A stretch of DNA of 64,000 nucleotides, taken from Paulownia fortunei (taxonomy: Eukaryota; Streptophyta; Magnoliopsida; Lamiales; Paulowniaceae). The stretch lies in the NCBI GenBank assembly GCA_019321725.1, contig CM033114.1, forward strand, positions 19,795,797 through 19,859,796. Reading direction: 5' to 3'. Made by a program: the position numbers and the translations under genes. Below the pieces are notes generated by a model. That model was not told where the DNA came from. It did not search any database and saw nothing but the letters and a program-made list of their open reading frames with translations. Positions within the stretch are counted from its first letter, which is position 1. Each line of letters begins with the position of its first letter. Below, in pieces: positions 1 to 11,400 of this stretch.

Positions 1-831
1 GCCTGCAAATAGTAGTCCAATCTCATATCATCAAAAATGCTCCATGGAACACAAAAATGCTGTTCTAAAGTAGCACAAAGGCCAACAAACCAACTCGAAT
101 TGCAAGATTCCTAGCTATGCATGTCTTTATGTGAAGGATTGATAGATGTGGACGAAAGAACAAATAACTAAACTCATTCTTATCAATATCTACAACACAA
201 TTATTTTGTTGACATAATCACCCCACACTAGCACAAAGTGGAGGATAGGATTCAATAAAATAATTGTATTTACTCTTACAAGAGCTCCTGACTAAGGAAT
301 TTTGAGAATTTAATAGCAAAACAATACAAGAAAATTGTACCCTCATTTTGGCCAAAGAGAAAGTTACACCAAAACTTGTTCTCTTTCCTAAACTGGCAAA
401 AAAGAAGACACGATTATAACAAGGTCAAGTATATATAATCTGGTGTTTCAGGCGGATAATCAGCACAAAGATTCTCCACTACAGATTCACAGATGTGCAC
501 ATAAATCAATGAAGGAGATAAAGGATAAAAATATAAGACAATTCTTTACAAAGACAGGATAAATAACTTCTCTCCTTCTATCTTAGTTTTAGAAGCAATG
601 TTTGATAATTATCATATTGATCCTTCCAGCATGTTCTCGTGGCATCTCACATCCAGTGGGTTACTTAAAGAATAATGCCGTAAATTTTATGAAGCTCTAG
701 AAGAATAGAAAATATATCTAGAAAAGTAGTACATTATAATCCAAAAAGAGATCTAGTTGGAAAAGTCTTTATCCAAATAAAATAACTATAACAACAACAT
801 ACACAGTACCAACAAAAGAGGATTTTCAAAC
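1..831 (-). other. Intron 1 of the PP2A B' gene (incomplete)
   Basis: AT-rich non-coding sequence between the donor at 830-831 and the left edge. I saw no VAERALF-type continuation of the B56 domain here, so the intron is at least 831 bp. The reverse complement of bases 1-10 reads ATTTGCAGGC, which looks like an acceptor, but the next bases do not fit the expected Val codon. Confidence 0.6.
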
Positions 832-1962
832 CTGGAAATGTGAGCTGTTGAGGCTTCGTCCAATTTGTCTAAACAGAGGAACCATGCAGCGCTGGAACTC
901 TGCAGATTGTGTAACCTCCAAAATCTCTTCTAGTTCTCCAAGGAAGAGAACCTCCTTCCCGCAGTTTGTGACCGGCCAATACTTCAGCACCCCCCTAATG
1001 ACAGTATCAGCCAACCTACAATCTTTCTCAACAAACTGTGTAATACAGTAGGACAACTGCTGATGGTATGATGAAATGCATTTAGGCTTGTGCAATGGAA
1101 TAAGTGCTCTTACAAGAAACAACTTGTGCTCTTCTTTCATTGGCAACGCAAACCCATTTATTATACTTCCAAGAATCTCCAATAGCTCACCAATTCCATT
1201 GTACCTCTCAGTCTCAAATATAAACCGATAAAAGATGTTGTTTATTGCATTCCTTATAAAGGGTCGATGAACCATAAATCTCCCATATATCCGATGAAGA
1301 ATTGTCTTCAAATACTCCCGCTCTCTCATGTCCTCGGAATCAAACAGATCAAGCAATTTCAGAACAAACGAGTGATCAAGATACCTCTTGGCAATCTTGG
1401 TGTCCGTCTCTGATGACACCACATATTTTAAAAGTAACTCATATACAAGTTGCAAGTGAGGCCAGGAAGGGTCCATGAACATCTCATCCTCCTCAAGATC
1501 TCCACCCTCTGATCCAGCATTCTCATGCGGTGCAGGTGGCAAGCACCGGAAAATATTCACAGATATCATCTTGATTAGCTCCTCCTGCATTATCTCATTC
1601 ATTTTACATGATCCTGACTGCACCAAATCAACAAGCTCTGCAAGGGTTTGCCTCTTGATCTCCTTCTCACGTGCAGACTTCATTGTGTCCGAGAAATCAA
1701 AGAGAAAACAACAGATTTGAAGTTTACGGATGAATAAATTATGTCGGTCAGACAATGGGACATCCCTCAACATTGGCAAGACCTCAACTGTACCAGGATA
1801 TTGTGGGACGGTCGCAAGAGTCACAGATAGTGGTGTTGCAGCAGCCAGCCGTGATGCATGATTGACAGTAACATTGGAGGCTGATGATGTGGGTATTGGA
1901 GGCTCAATTGCTTCAGATTTCGAGGGCTTTCGATGCCCTCTTTTCATAATTTTGTTTAACAT
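832..1962 (-). CDS. PP2A regulatory subunit B' (B56), B'alpha/beta type, exon 1 (partial gene)
   Basis: B' (B56) subunits bind the PP2A A/C core and choose its phosphoprotein substrates. The exon encodes 377 residues: a short basic N-terminus ([16 protein letters not shown]), a variable Ser/Thr/Pro linker, then the B56 HEAT-like solenoid, with strongly conserved stretches such as [35 protein letters not shown] and [16 protein letters not shown]. The start is the ATG at 1960-1962, because plant B'alpha/beta proteins begin M-x-K-IMK-GHRKPSK; the in-frame GTG four codons upstream is not a plausible start. The exon ends in phase 0 at SSHFQ, followed by a GT donor (830-831), where the family continues with VAERALF. 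The remaining C-terminal part (roughly 110-120 residues expected) must lie left of position 1. The B'alpha/beta call rests on the N-terminal signature and is inference. Confidence 0.95.
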
Positions 1963-2700
1963 TGTTATTCTCACCCAAACAAGAGAAACCCCAAAAAATA
2001 GAAGAGAGAAACCACTCAGAGCAACACTAACACACTACTCTTCTCTGCCAGTTATCCTCAATTTTTACAATTTATTGTTCTTCCATTAACTTCCATCAGA
2101 GTTCCAATCAAAGCAGTTGGCAGAAAAAATTAGAACACTGCAATGCGAAAACTAAATAAGGTATGATCAATTAACAGGTAAGAACGTAGATCACATATTA
2201 AGAAAGTAAACAATAGGCTCGTGCTTCTGTGTGTGTACCTGCAAAACTACAAAAAAGTCGAGGGAAACGAAAATACCTGAAAAGGGATGTCGAGAAATTT
2301 AAGAGACCCAATTGAAAATCCAAAATAATACAGCCATGAATGAGGAATTTTGCGTGTTCCGCTTTGGGAAAAGAAAGTTTCCGAAAAGGGAGGGAAGAAG
2401 AATAATACTATCACCAAATTCGCCGGAGGTGAGGCCGCGCTCCGGCGAACTCAGCGCGGGATTGCCGCTCTTGAATCTGCTAAATCACGCTCTAATCAAC
2501 CTTAATTCCTGCGGCAAAAAGTACTAGCAAATCTGCGGGGTGGGGGCAGCGGACAGAGATGACCGAAGGGAGCAGATATTGCAAAGAAATTGGGGTTTCT
2601 GAGTGAGGATGAAGACGCAGAAGAAGAAGCGGATACGCTGAATTGCCCACCGCCGACGAGAAAGTGAGAACGATGGAGGGTTAGGGCTTCTTATTCATTT
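1963..2700 (-). promoter_or_regulatory. 5' leader and proximal promoter of the PP2A B' gene
   Basis: The segment upstream of the ATG is free of long reading frames on the gene strand. A plausible leader intron runs from a donor near 2277 (CAG/GTATTTTC on the minus strand) to an acceptor near 2135 (TTGCAG). GC content rises at 2420-2680, as expected for a transcribed leader, and then falls into a poly-T/AT-rich stretch beyond 2700. Exact transcript ends cannot be set from sequence alone. Confidence 0.4.
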
Positions 2701-2889
2701 CTCTTTTCTTTTTTATTTTTTTTTTTGTATTTTAATTTTAGTTAATTAGTTTCCAGGAATAGAAAGAAGACACGTTTGGTGTTGCGCCATTTGCATAGAG
2801 ATAATAGTAGAGATAGAGATTAAGAAATGGGCAACTTTTTTTAAAAATTGAATACATATATCCATAATTTAGTCTTTATTTTCATTTTT

Positions 2890-3172
2890 ACACTCATTCC
2901 GCTCTAAATCCATTTTGTTTAATTTTTTTATTTATTTTAATTTATATATAATTATGTAATTTTATTTTTTAAAAAATATATATTTTAAAAACAAATTACT
3001 AGTATTATTTCAAAAAATATAATTTTTTTAATATTTTTAAAATTATAAATTGAGTCCAGCGGGTCTAATACGAATCCGGAGTAAATCCGTATCCAAGTTC
3101 AAATCCTTAAAAATCTTACAGGAATGTGAATTTTATCAAATTCGTCCCAAATTCATTCTGTTGACATCCCTA
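2890..3172. repeat. Dispersed self-inverted repeat, copy 1 of 3
   Basis: AT-rich core (TTTTAATATTTTTAAAATTATAAA-like) flanked by arms rich in CCGGA, GGGTCTAA and AAATTCGTCCCAAATTC, ending TTGACATCCCT. The same layout recurs at about 22855-23200 and, in opposite orientation, at about 33066-33450. It looks like a non-autonomous element. Left end approximate. Confidence 0.5.

Positions 3173-3175
<3 letters not shown>

Positions 3176-3207
<32 letters not shown>
3176..3207. repeat. (TA)n microsatellite
   Basis: About 16 uninterrupted TA units next to the right end of the dispersed repeat. Confidence 0.9.
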
Positions 3208-3209
<2 letters not shown>

Positions 3210-5439
3210 AAATTATTTTGTTTTTTGATAAAAAAAAAAAAAGTGGGTATAAAAGAGGGGTTGACCCTATAATAAGTAGAAAACTTGATGCAAAGTATGT
3301 CAAATGCTAGGATCTTGCATCCATTTGCATTTGGATGTATACCAATTTTAGGAGACATCCACAAAATAAAGCTCTCGAACAATAGATATATACACACTAC
3401 CTTGCTAATGGTTACTAACGCAACTCAAACCTACAATCTCTTACTTAACTAAAATTTGTTAAAATTTATGGCGCGACTCTAACCTATAATCTCTTAATTA
3501 AAATTTGTGGTCACTTGTTTTATGGGTTATTCTTGATTGAGATTTATACAGTCACTTTACCTATGTAAGAACTGGAATTAGATGTAGTTGAAGTCTTGAA
3601 AATCTTTTAGAGAGATTTAAATAGGAACTATCAAATTCTTAAACAGTGATAATAGTTGCTACAGCTGATTTAGTTTCTCTTCAAATTCATAATTTATTTT
3701 CAAGTTATCATTCAGAATCTAATGGTGATATCTGTGTCCTAAGTAAAGATACAAGTACTATACATAAGTCTGAATCGCCAAGAGCCAATCAAAAGCAAGA
3801 AAGGGATGGTGAAAATACAGATTGATCAATAGGGATGAAACAAGATAACATGTTGGAAAGCAGCTCAAGATAACCTATTGATTTTCAATTTATAAACACT
3901 TTACTTGAAAACCAATTAATATCATCATCCTCATTGACAAAAATGGAAACAGAAGGGACCAAAAAAATTAACACATTGATCAATAAACAAAGGTGACCGA
4001 TTCACCCTATAATGACCTCTAATACATGTACAACTGTCAAAAAGAAAATAGAGGATTGGCTCAATCACGTTACTTTATATTGTTGAGATTAATATTGACA
4101 AATAAAGTCATCGAACTTTGCATATAAGCGCGCGCACAGCCTCAATACCAAAACAGGCATAACGTTTATAAACCAGCACACATACCATAAGAGTAATACA
4201 TAGATTTATAGTCTTCCATTAGCAACAGGGTTCTGATGCTCAAGAAAGCTGAATTTTTTTCCCTGTTTATCATGAAGCTAACCTATGTCAGTTCTAAACC
4301 AGTCCAAATTCTTAAAAAGCTGAAATAAACTGAGTTTGTGAACTCGAAGATACAAAATAATCTACTAAAAGAGAACGGTGCAGTATGTCCACAACTCCAC
4401 GATGAGACATATTCCAGCTCTCGGCTGTCATCTACAGCTGCAGTAAAATGGAAATGGAACTCATCATTTACTATTTAAAACTAGTTTTGAGCCCCAATTC
4501 ACACAGTGGACATACTGATAGAGACAATATATAAACAAATGTACTACATAATAGGCCACTCAATATGACTCTGCCAAGCCAAAGCTGAGGAGAAATTGTA
4601 GATATAACACCATCATAGTATTAACAGAAAACAGCATTTGCGAGGAAGAATGAAGTATATATGCCAGATCAGAACATCACATACAGCGAAATAGAAGTAT
4701 AATAATCAAATATAACTGCACTCACAAAAGCATAATACAAATTTAATTAAAAAATAAATGATGTTGGGATGTTATCCTTTTGTATGAAATTCCAATTATT
4801 ACAAAACAAGCGTCTATAATTTTGTGCAGCAAGGAAGCAACCAATACACTGGGGGGTGTTGGGTTTGGAGATGCTTCAGCAAGAGGGTTCTGTTAACCAC
4901 CAAAATGATTGAGATCTATCCTTTTTTCTCCAAGAAAATTTCAAACTCAATGGACAACAAAAGTCCCTTGACCCTTAAAGAGTTCACGCTGCCTTACACC
5001 GTAAACTCGCTGAACCTAACCACAGAACAGATTAAAGATTCTTACACTTGTTAGCAACACATACAGAAACATGTAAATGTAAATACTTGGCCAATCAAAT
5101 TTATGGCCTCAAATCGCTGACACTACTTCAGCAAATCTAAGAAGCTTACAAAGGAAAAATAAAATACAATGGAGACAAAAGAGAAAACTCAAGCTGTTAG
5201 TCAGGCAAATGCATTATGCAGTTTACTTTAAAATTATTTCTTTAGTTAGGAGGGATATTAGATAAAGAAATTGTGTGAAAGAAGGAATACTGCCAAATAG
5301 TGGCACACCATGCTAAACATGTGATTCATAGATGGACCACGCAAGGTCCAAAGTTTGGCAGACAGCACATTATAAGCTAAATTTTAAAAAGCAACAAAAA
5401 GCAGAAGTGCTAGGTATTTGTAATTACCTCTAGAAGTTC
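3210..5439. other. Intergenic region including the KTF1 3' UTR
   Basis: No credible coding frame on either strand. The part adjoining 5440 should hold the 3' untranslated region and poly(A) site of the KTF1 gene (minus strand); I could not place them. A 76-codon plus-strand frame at 4824-5054 has no recognisable domain. Confidence 0.5.
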
Positions 5440-8423
5440 TCACCACCCTCCTTTGCCACTTCCATTGCCCCAGGAGCTTGTTGCAGCTTTACCCCATATA
5501 TCAGACAGTCCTTCATCCTTATTAGACACACTAGTTTTCCCTCCATCAGTAGCTTCTGATTTCTTCCAGTTCCCAGATGAGTTCCTATCTCCTGGGGCAG
5601 CTTCCCAGGAGCTTGCTGCTGCTTTCCCCCATGTATCAGCTGGTCCTTCAACTTCATGAGATTCTTTTGATTGCACCATGTCAGTAAGAACAGATGTATT
5701 TGGGTTCCCAGAGTTGTTCGCATTTACAGAAGCAGTTCCCTGATCCCAGTCTGATTTGTTCCTCCAGCCACCTATTTCCTTGTCAGCAGATGGTTTTTTC
5801 CAACCAGTTGATACTTCCCTCACAGAAGCATTAGATGATCCCCATCCACTGGCTCCAGTGTCAATTTGACCAGCATCTTTGATAGAATCATTTGCCTTGC
5901 TGCATTCTCCAGCTTGGGCATTTCCTGCACTGGATGTATCTCCTTTTGGTTGATTCCAACTTGAGTTCCAACTCTGATGCTGATTGTTGTCACTGCCTCC
6001 CTGCTTCCAACTGCCCCCCTGGGATGCGTCACCTTTTGGTAGACTCCAACTCTGACGCTGATTGTTGTCACCATTTTTCTGGTTCCAACTGCCTCCATTG
6101 CCAGTACTTTTCCATCCCTCTGCATCATTGTTTGAACCTTTACTCCAGCTGCAGGATTTATCCACATTTGAATCATCTCCTCTGTTATTCCAATCACCAC
6201 GTCCTCTGCCTCTAAAACCACCCCCACCACGAAATCCATCCCTGTCAGGGCCACCTCTACCACCAAAGCCTCCCCTGTCAGATCCTCCTCTACCTCCATA
6301 CCCTCCCCTGCCAGAGCCACCTCTACCTCCAAAACCACCACGATCCGATCCACCTCTACCTCGGAAGCCACCGCGGTCACCTCTCCCACCCCGGCCTCCT
6401 CTCCAACTTCCACCTCTTCCACTGTCACTAGAGGTGTTATCTTGATTGTTACTCTCACCAAAAGCATTCCCCGAGTTCCAATTGCTTTTGCTGCACCAAG
6501 TAGAGTCCTGGTTCCCACCAGTTTCACTTGTTCCACTTTTCCACCAATTACTTTGACCCCATCCAGTTGATGAACCACCATTAACATTCTTTTCCTCCTT
6601 CCACGAACTACCCAGCCCATCTTTTCCATTGCCTACAGAAATCTGATTCCAACCACTATTCTCCTCGGAAGCTTTCTGACTGCCCCAGTTACCTTTTTTG
6701 CTCCAATCAGATGACTGGTTCCCATCCAAGGAAGTGGTTGCAGTATTCCAGGAAGACTTGTTGTTTTCGTTTGGCTTATTTTCTTTGTCCCAACTACCGA
6801 GGCCATTACTAGCCGCACCAGCATCTTCATTTGCATTGGATGATCTACCCCAACCAGATGAGTTGCTATAGTTGGAATCTTTTGAAACTTTCCAACCACT
6901 GGACTTGCTATCCCAGTTGGGATTTGCACTACCCCATCCAAGCCTGCTTTCACCATCTTTATTTGCATGACATCCTTGGTTGGCTGATTCCTCATTCTTG
7001 CCAGAAACATTTGCTTTATCCCAACCATCATTTTTCTTACGACCCTCATTGGACATAGCATTACTCCAACTGCCCGCTTGATCACTACTCCAACTTGAAC
7101 TTTTCCCAGCATCACTTAACCCACTATATTGAGCTTCCTTGTCCCAACAAGTTGATTGGCCCTCATCAAAAGATCTCCCCCTACCATAATGATCCCTTCC
7201 TCCTCGCCCCCCTTCTCTTCCCCTTCTTCCACCTGAACCACGGCCTGCATCAAATGGTTTTGACCTTCCCCAACTCGCTTCTTGGTATGTGTCATCTCTG
7301 TTTCCCATCCCACCTTTCTTCCAGCCACCAAATCCTCGATCTCCCCCTGAGCTGTCAGAGTTCTCAGAATGGTTATTCTGATCTTTCCAACCTTTTGGCT
7401 TGTCCTCTGCATTTACATCAGGTTGTTGACCCCAAGAAGACGTACCAGCTGATTTACTCCATGAGGATTCACCTTTCCACGATGATCCACCATCTGGCTT
7501 ATTCCAAGAAGATCCTTCATCATGCTTGCTCCATGAGGATCCACCATCTTGCTTGCTCCACGAAGATGTGCCCTCTGGTTTGCCCCATGAAGATTTACTG
7601 TCCTGCTTATACCATGAAGGTCCACAGTCAGCACCAACAGACTTTGGTTTATTCCAACTGTCAGTCTGGCCATTATCAGTTGCATCTTCACCGGCCTTTC
7701 CAGTATCCCAGTTTTTAGTCTGACTATCAATCTTTTCAGCAGACTTCGTCCAGCCACTTGTTTCCACATCCACTTGGGACGAGGCACCACCTGCATTGCC
7801 CCATGCCCCACTTTTACTCTCCAGAGCAGGTGAACTGCCATCGTCCAGCTTGCTTCCGCCAGAACTAACTTTACCACTCCATTTTTCTGATATGTTTCCC
7901 AAAGATTCCTGCTGGTTTCTTTCAACAGTGCCTTTGAATTGGGACTCCGTGCCTTTGCCCCAAGTGGACACACCCTTTCCCCAACCTTCCGAACCACCAT
8001 CCTTTTCCATGTTACCCCTGTTTTCCCACTGACTTTCATTTGCAACAGCAGTGTCATGCCAGATGCTTTCTTTTGATTTATTCAATGCAACAGAATCTTT
8101 CTTCCAGGCACTTGTTTCTGGTTGATCAAGATCTCCACCTGTATTAACCCAACTACCAGTCTGTTTCCCTGATGAATCTCCAGATTGGCCCCAGGCTGCT
8201 TTGCTTCCAGAAGTATCACCTCCAGTGCTCCACTTCTCTGCAGCTCTGCCCCAAGAATCATCTTTGAGTGTATCACCAGAACTGTCCTGTTGAGGCTCAA
8301 AAGGTTTGCCCCAGCCATCAAGTGACCCAGTCTCAGGAACCATTTTTGGGTTGGCTGCAGCTGCACCCCATGATGACTTCTCATCTGGAGTCACTTTTAT
8401 TTGCCAAGAAGAATCTTCTGCAC
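5440..8423 (-). CDS. KTF1: KTF1 last exon: GW/WG- and RGG-rich AGO-binding tail
   Basis: This single 2984-bp exon codes for 994 residues extremely rich in Trp, Gly, Ser, Asn and Lys, with dozens of WG/GW/SW motifs. Such reiterated motifs form the Argonaute hook through which KTF1 contacts AGO4. About 285-320 residues into the exon is a near-10-residue tandem unit (SSWSKxDGG). Two RGG/RG clusters follow: a short one (GGRRGREGGRGGRDHYGRGR, DNA near 7180-7250) and a long one coded by about 6190-6420 (DRGGF / GRGG repeats), likely to bind RNA. The acceptor is AATGCAG/GTGCAGAAG; codons upstream of it belong to intron 17. The stop TGA is at 5440-5442, giving a C-terminus KGGW. Confidence 0.93.
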
Positions 8424-11400
8424 CTGCATTAGTCATAGAGAGTGCTAAAAGCATTGATATGAACAAATCACATACTCATATTAAGAACAATTGCATTATC
8501 CACTATGACACTAGGTGAAGGAAGCGACCTTAATGTAACGATCTCCCATCCCACATCGGTTAGGGGAAGGGTCCTGGATCAATTTATAAAGTGGGGTTTC
8601 CTTCCCCCTTAGTAACCGGTTTTCTAGGGGTGGATCGGACCCGTGACAAAGTGGTATGACCCTACCGGTGCCAGGGGGACCCATGTGTGTTTGAGTGCCA
8701 AGGAGTGGCCGGCCCAAGGGGGCCCACACCACACGAGGGCGTGTGTGGGTTTGGGTGGAGGAGAATGTAATGGTCTCCCATCCCACATCGGTTAGGGGAA
8801 GGGTCCTGGATCAATTTATAAAGTGGGGTTTCCTTCCCCCTTAGTAACCGATTTTCTAGGGTTGGATTGGGCCCGTGACATTAGCTCAAACCAGACTTTT
8901 GAAAGGATGGGAAGTAAGAAAGGCTAACTCAAGCATGTTCAACTGATTATATCAGACCTGAATGCCATGAACTAGTGCATCTGCTCAAGTAGCCACTATC
9001 TTGGCCAGCTAGGCAAACAAATAAAGTTTCATTTCAGTATGATGGAAACATTTCAGACTTTTTCATTTATTCAATTTATTGACTTGGCATTGAGATTTGA
9101 GATGTTGAGTACGTATATATTGCCAATGGAAAGGCAAGAAAAGAACAGCAACAAATATCCAAGTCCAACATTTTTTTTACCCTATGGAAAATGTCTCACA
9201 TATACTAAATTCCCATGCATATATAATTTTGTGTAAATTGAATTTAATCTTTCCTGTACAAGAGACGAAGTGCGTCGCCTAAAAGCCAGTTCATGCTAGC
9301 ATTTTAGACTCAATTGCTTGAACCAAAACTATCAATGAAGTCGACCATAGACATTCACAAGTACCTTTCTTAGCATCATCATCCATAAGACCACCAGAAC
9401 CAGATTCCCTCGGAAGCTGTAAGAATGCAATAGCTAATCAACATACTCATTCAAATAGACAAAAACGCATACTCCATTCAAAATTAAAATGCAAAATATT
9501 GTAACTAACCGAGAAGTTTGATGAAGGAAAAGCAGACCAAGAAGTCCTGCAAAGAAATGTGGTCATTATTAGCTCAGTGCAGGATGTGGTGTAATACAAG
9601 AATGGGCATTGTGGGTCACAGAAAACCAACAATAACCACAAAGGCAAACCTAAAAGCAGTTTCTTAAAAGATTTTGACAAAATGCACATAAAGTTTTTTT
9701 ACTTGGTTATGTTCCAGAGTGGTCATAACAGTTTCTCGTCCAGGTTCATCTTCCCGTTTCATTAGTAAACTCCAATTAGATATTTCTCCAAATATTCGAA
9801 AACTTACTAGCATAAACCTCTTTCTAAAATTTTCTTGTAGAATGTAGGTGCACTCATTTCTGCATGCAGAGATGTGACAACATGCACCCTCCTGTTCAAG
9901 AAAAAATTACTCAACAATGACTGGTACTTGCGAATAACAGAGTATAGTTCGTCAAAGTTTATGCTCACCCCTAAGCCTAATATCACCAACACTTGTGAAT
10001 AACAAAGTATAGTTCGTCAAAGTTTAGGCTCAGTCCTAAACATAATATCACATAAAGTGACTCAACTGATTGCAAATTTTTCAGCTTAAAAAAAATGGAC
10101 CACAAAATATTATTTAAACAAAAGTGAGAAGGTGAAAAAAAGTCTAAACTCAACTATAAAACTAGTACAAGCTATCCGGAACACAACTTTGAGAAAATAA
10201 ATATGTACACCAGAAATAAAATACACATAGATATAACATAAAAATAGAAATCAAAAATAGGCATCAGTTACGTGTTCAACCTTTCCGTAGATCCGCTTGC
10301 ATTCCATTTATCACCCTCTGTCTCCATCCAGTCTTCAAAACAAATAGGTATTTTATTCCAATGGACAAAATGGTGGAAGAGGGCAAGAATAATGAAGAAA
10401 GCATGACAAGAAAGGAAAAGGATTGGCAAGGGAGAAGTGGTTCAAGACCATAAAACATATTCCTACCTCTTGCACCATCCTGTGCTCCGAGAAAATCAAA
10501 TGGTTTTACAGACCCAGATTCCTCCCTGTATAGTGCCAAAAACAGAATTTAGGGTGATTCAGAAAATATAAAAAACTATAACCAAATAGTGAAACAATAG
10601 AAATTATTTCAAGTTAGTAGTGGTGTATTTGAGTACCCCTGGGCGATGGCAGAATTCCTTCCACGAACTTCAGACAAATGCTCACATTTCACTACAAAGG
10701 TATAAGAGAGAGTTTTAAAATAAAGATTCAAGCAACATCACCAACACAGATCCAAGCTTATACCATCATACCAGTAAGAATTTTTTGCTGAGAATCCAGC
10801 TTCACTGTGACATCAGAACGACGAACAGCCAACACTCGACAAAGGTAACCCTTTAAAGGGCCCACACGGATTCTTAATGACTGGCCGACAGAGAACATTC
10901 CATTATCATCACGTGTAACTGCATTGATAAGACCATAAGAGCCCATAGAACAGAATAGAATAAGTTACAACTTCAAAGTAGGCCTAGAGCGAGAAGCAGT
11001 AGATATTTCATACAGTTGCTTTTATTATCCCTCTCTTGCCAAGTTTTGTCAGGAGATAAAGGAGATTTTGGGGATGATAAATCTGCAAAACCTGAAAGCC
11101 CTGGCTCACTACCCTGAAATCAAATTAAGAAATGCAAATGTAGATAAGATGGATAAAAGAGTGTAAAAATTAATTTAAAGCAGGCAAAAATCCCGCTTCG
11201 GCAACTATATATACAAACCTGTTCATTTGATGCATCACCAGAAAGATTGGCTTTCTCGCACAGTTGTGCTTTGACGCATATATAACCATTATTCTCCTGT
11301 TCACTTTCATCACACAAAAACAATATCCCTTTGTAGATTTTTTTAACAACTCCTTGTCTATCCTGCAATGTTTGATTTAATAATCAAATGGTCATCTCAG

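Larger units (their letters stand above)
8534..8880 (+). mobile_element. TRIM retrotransposon (miniature LTR element) in KTF1 intron 17
   Basis: Two direct repeats of 115 bp each, 8534-8648 and 8766-8880, both beginning TGTAA and ending GTGACA (TG..CA ends). By eye they differ at six positions (about 95% identical). The 117-bp internal part starts with AAGTGGTATGACCC, close to a tRNA-Met-type primer-binding site (TGGTATCAGAG), and ends with the purine-rich tract GGGTGGAGGAGAA just before the right repeat. Total 347 bp with no coding capacity: a terminal-repeat retrotransposon in miniature, oriented opposite to KTF1. Flanks CTTAA and TTAGC share only TTA, so the target-site duplication is decayed or unclear. 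Confidence 0.85.

Noticed and set aside
1960..1974. Start of the PP2A B' protein four codons upstream (MRIT...)
   Set aside because: The codon at 1972-1974 is GTG, not ATG; the family N-terminus starts at the ATG 1960-1962.
5820..7718. Several long frames on both strands over the GW/RGG exon (proline-, valine- or histidine-rich)
   Set aside because: They are shadows caused by the low-complexity repeat coding; composition is unnatural and no domains are seen.
5440..8466. The 1008-codon GW-rich frame as a stand-alone gene
   Set aside because: Its first codon is TTG inside an intron; a good acceptor at 8424/8423 joins it in phase to upstream KTF1 exons.
8534..8880. Cassandra-type TRIM (5S rRNA-bearing LTR)
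   Set aside because: No 5S internal promoter sequence in the repeats, so it is a different TRIM family.
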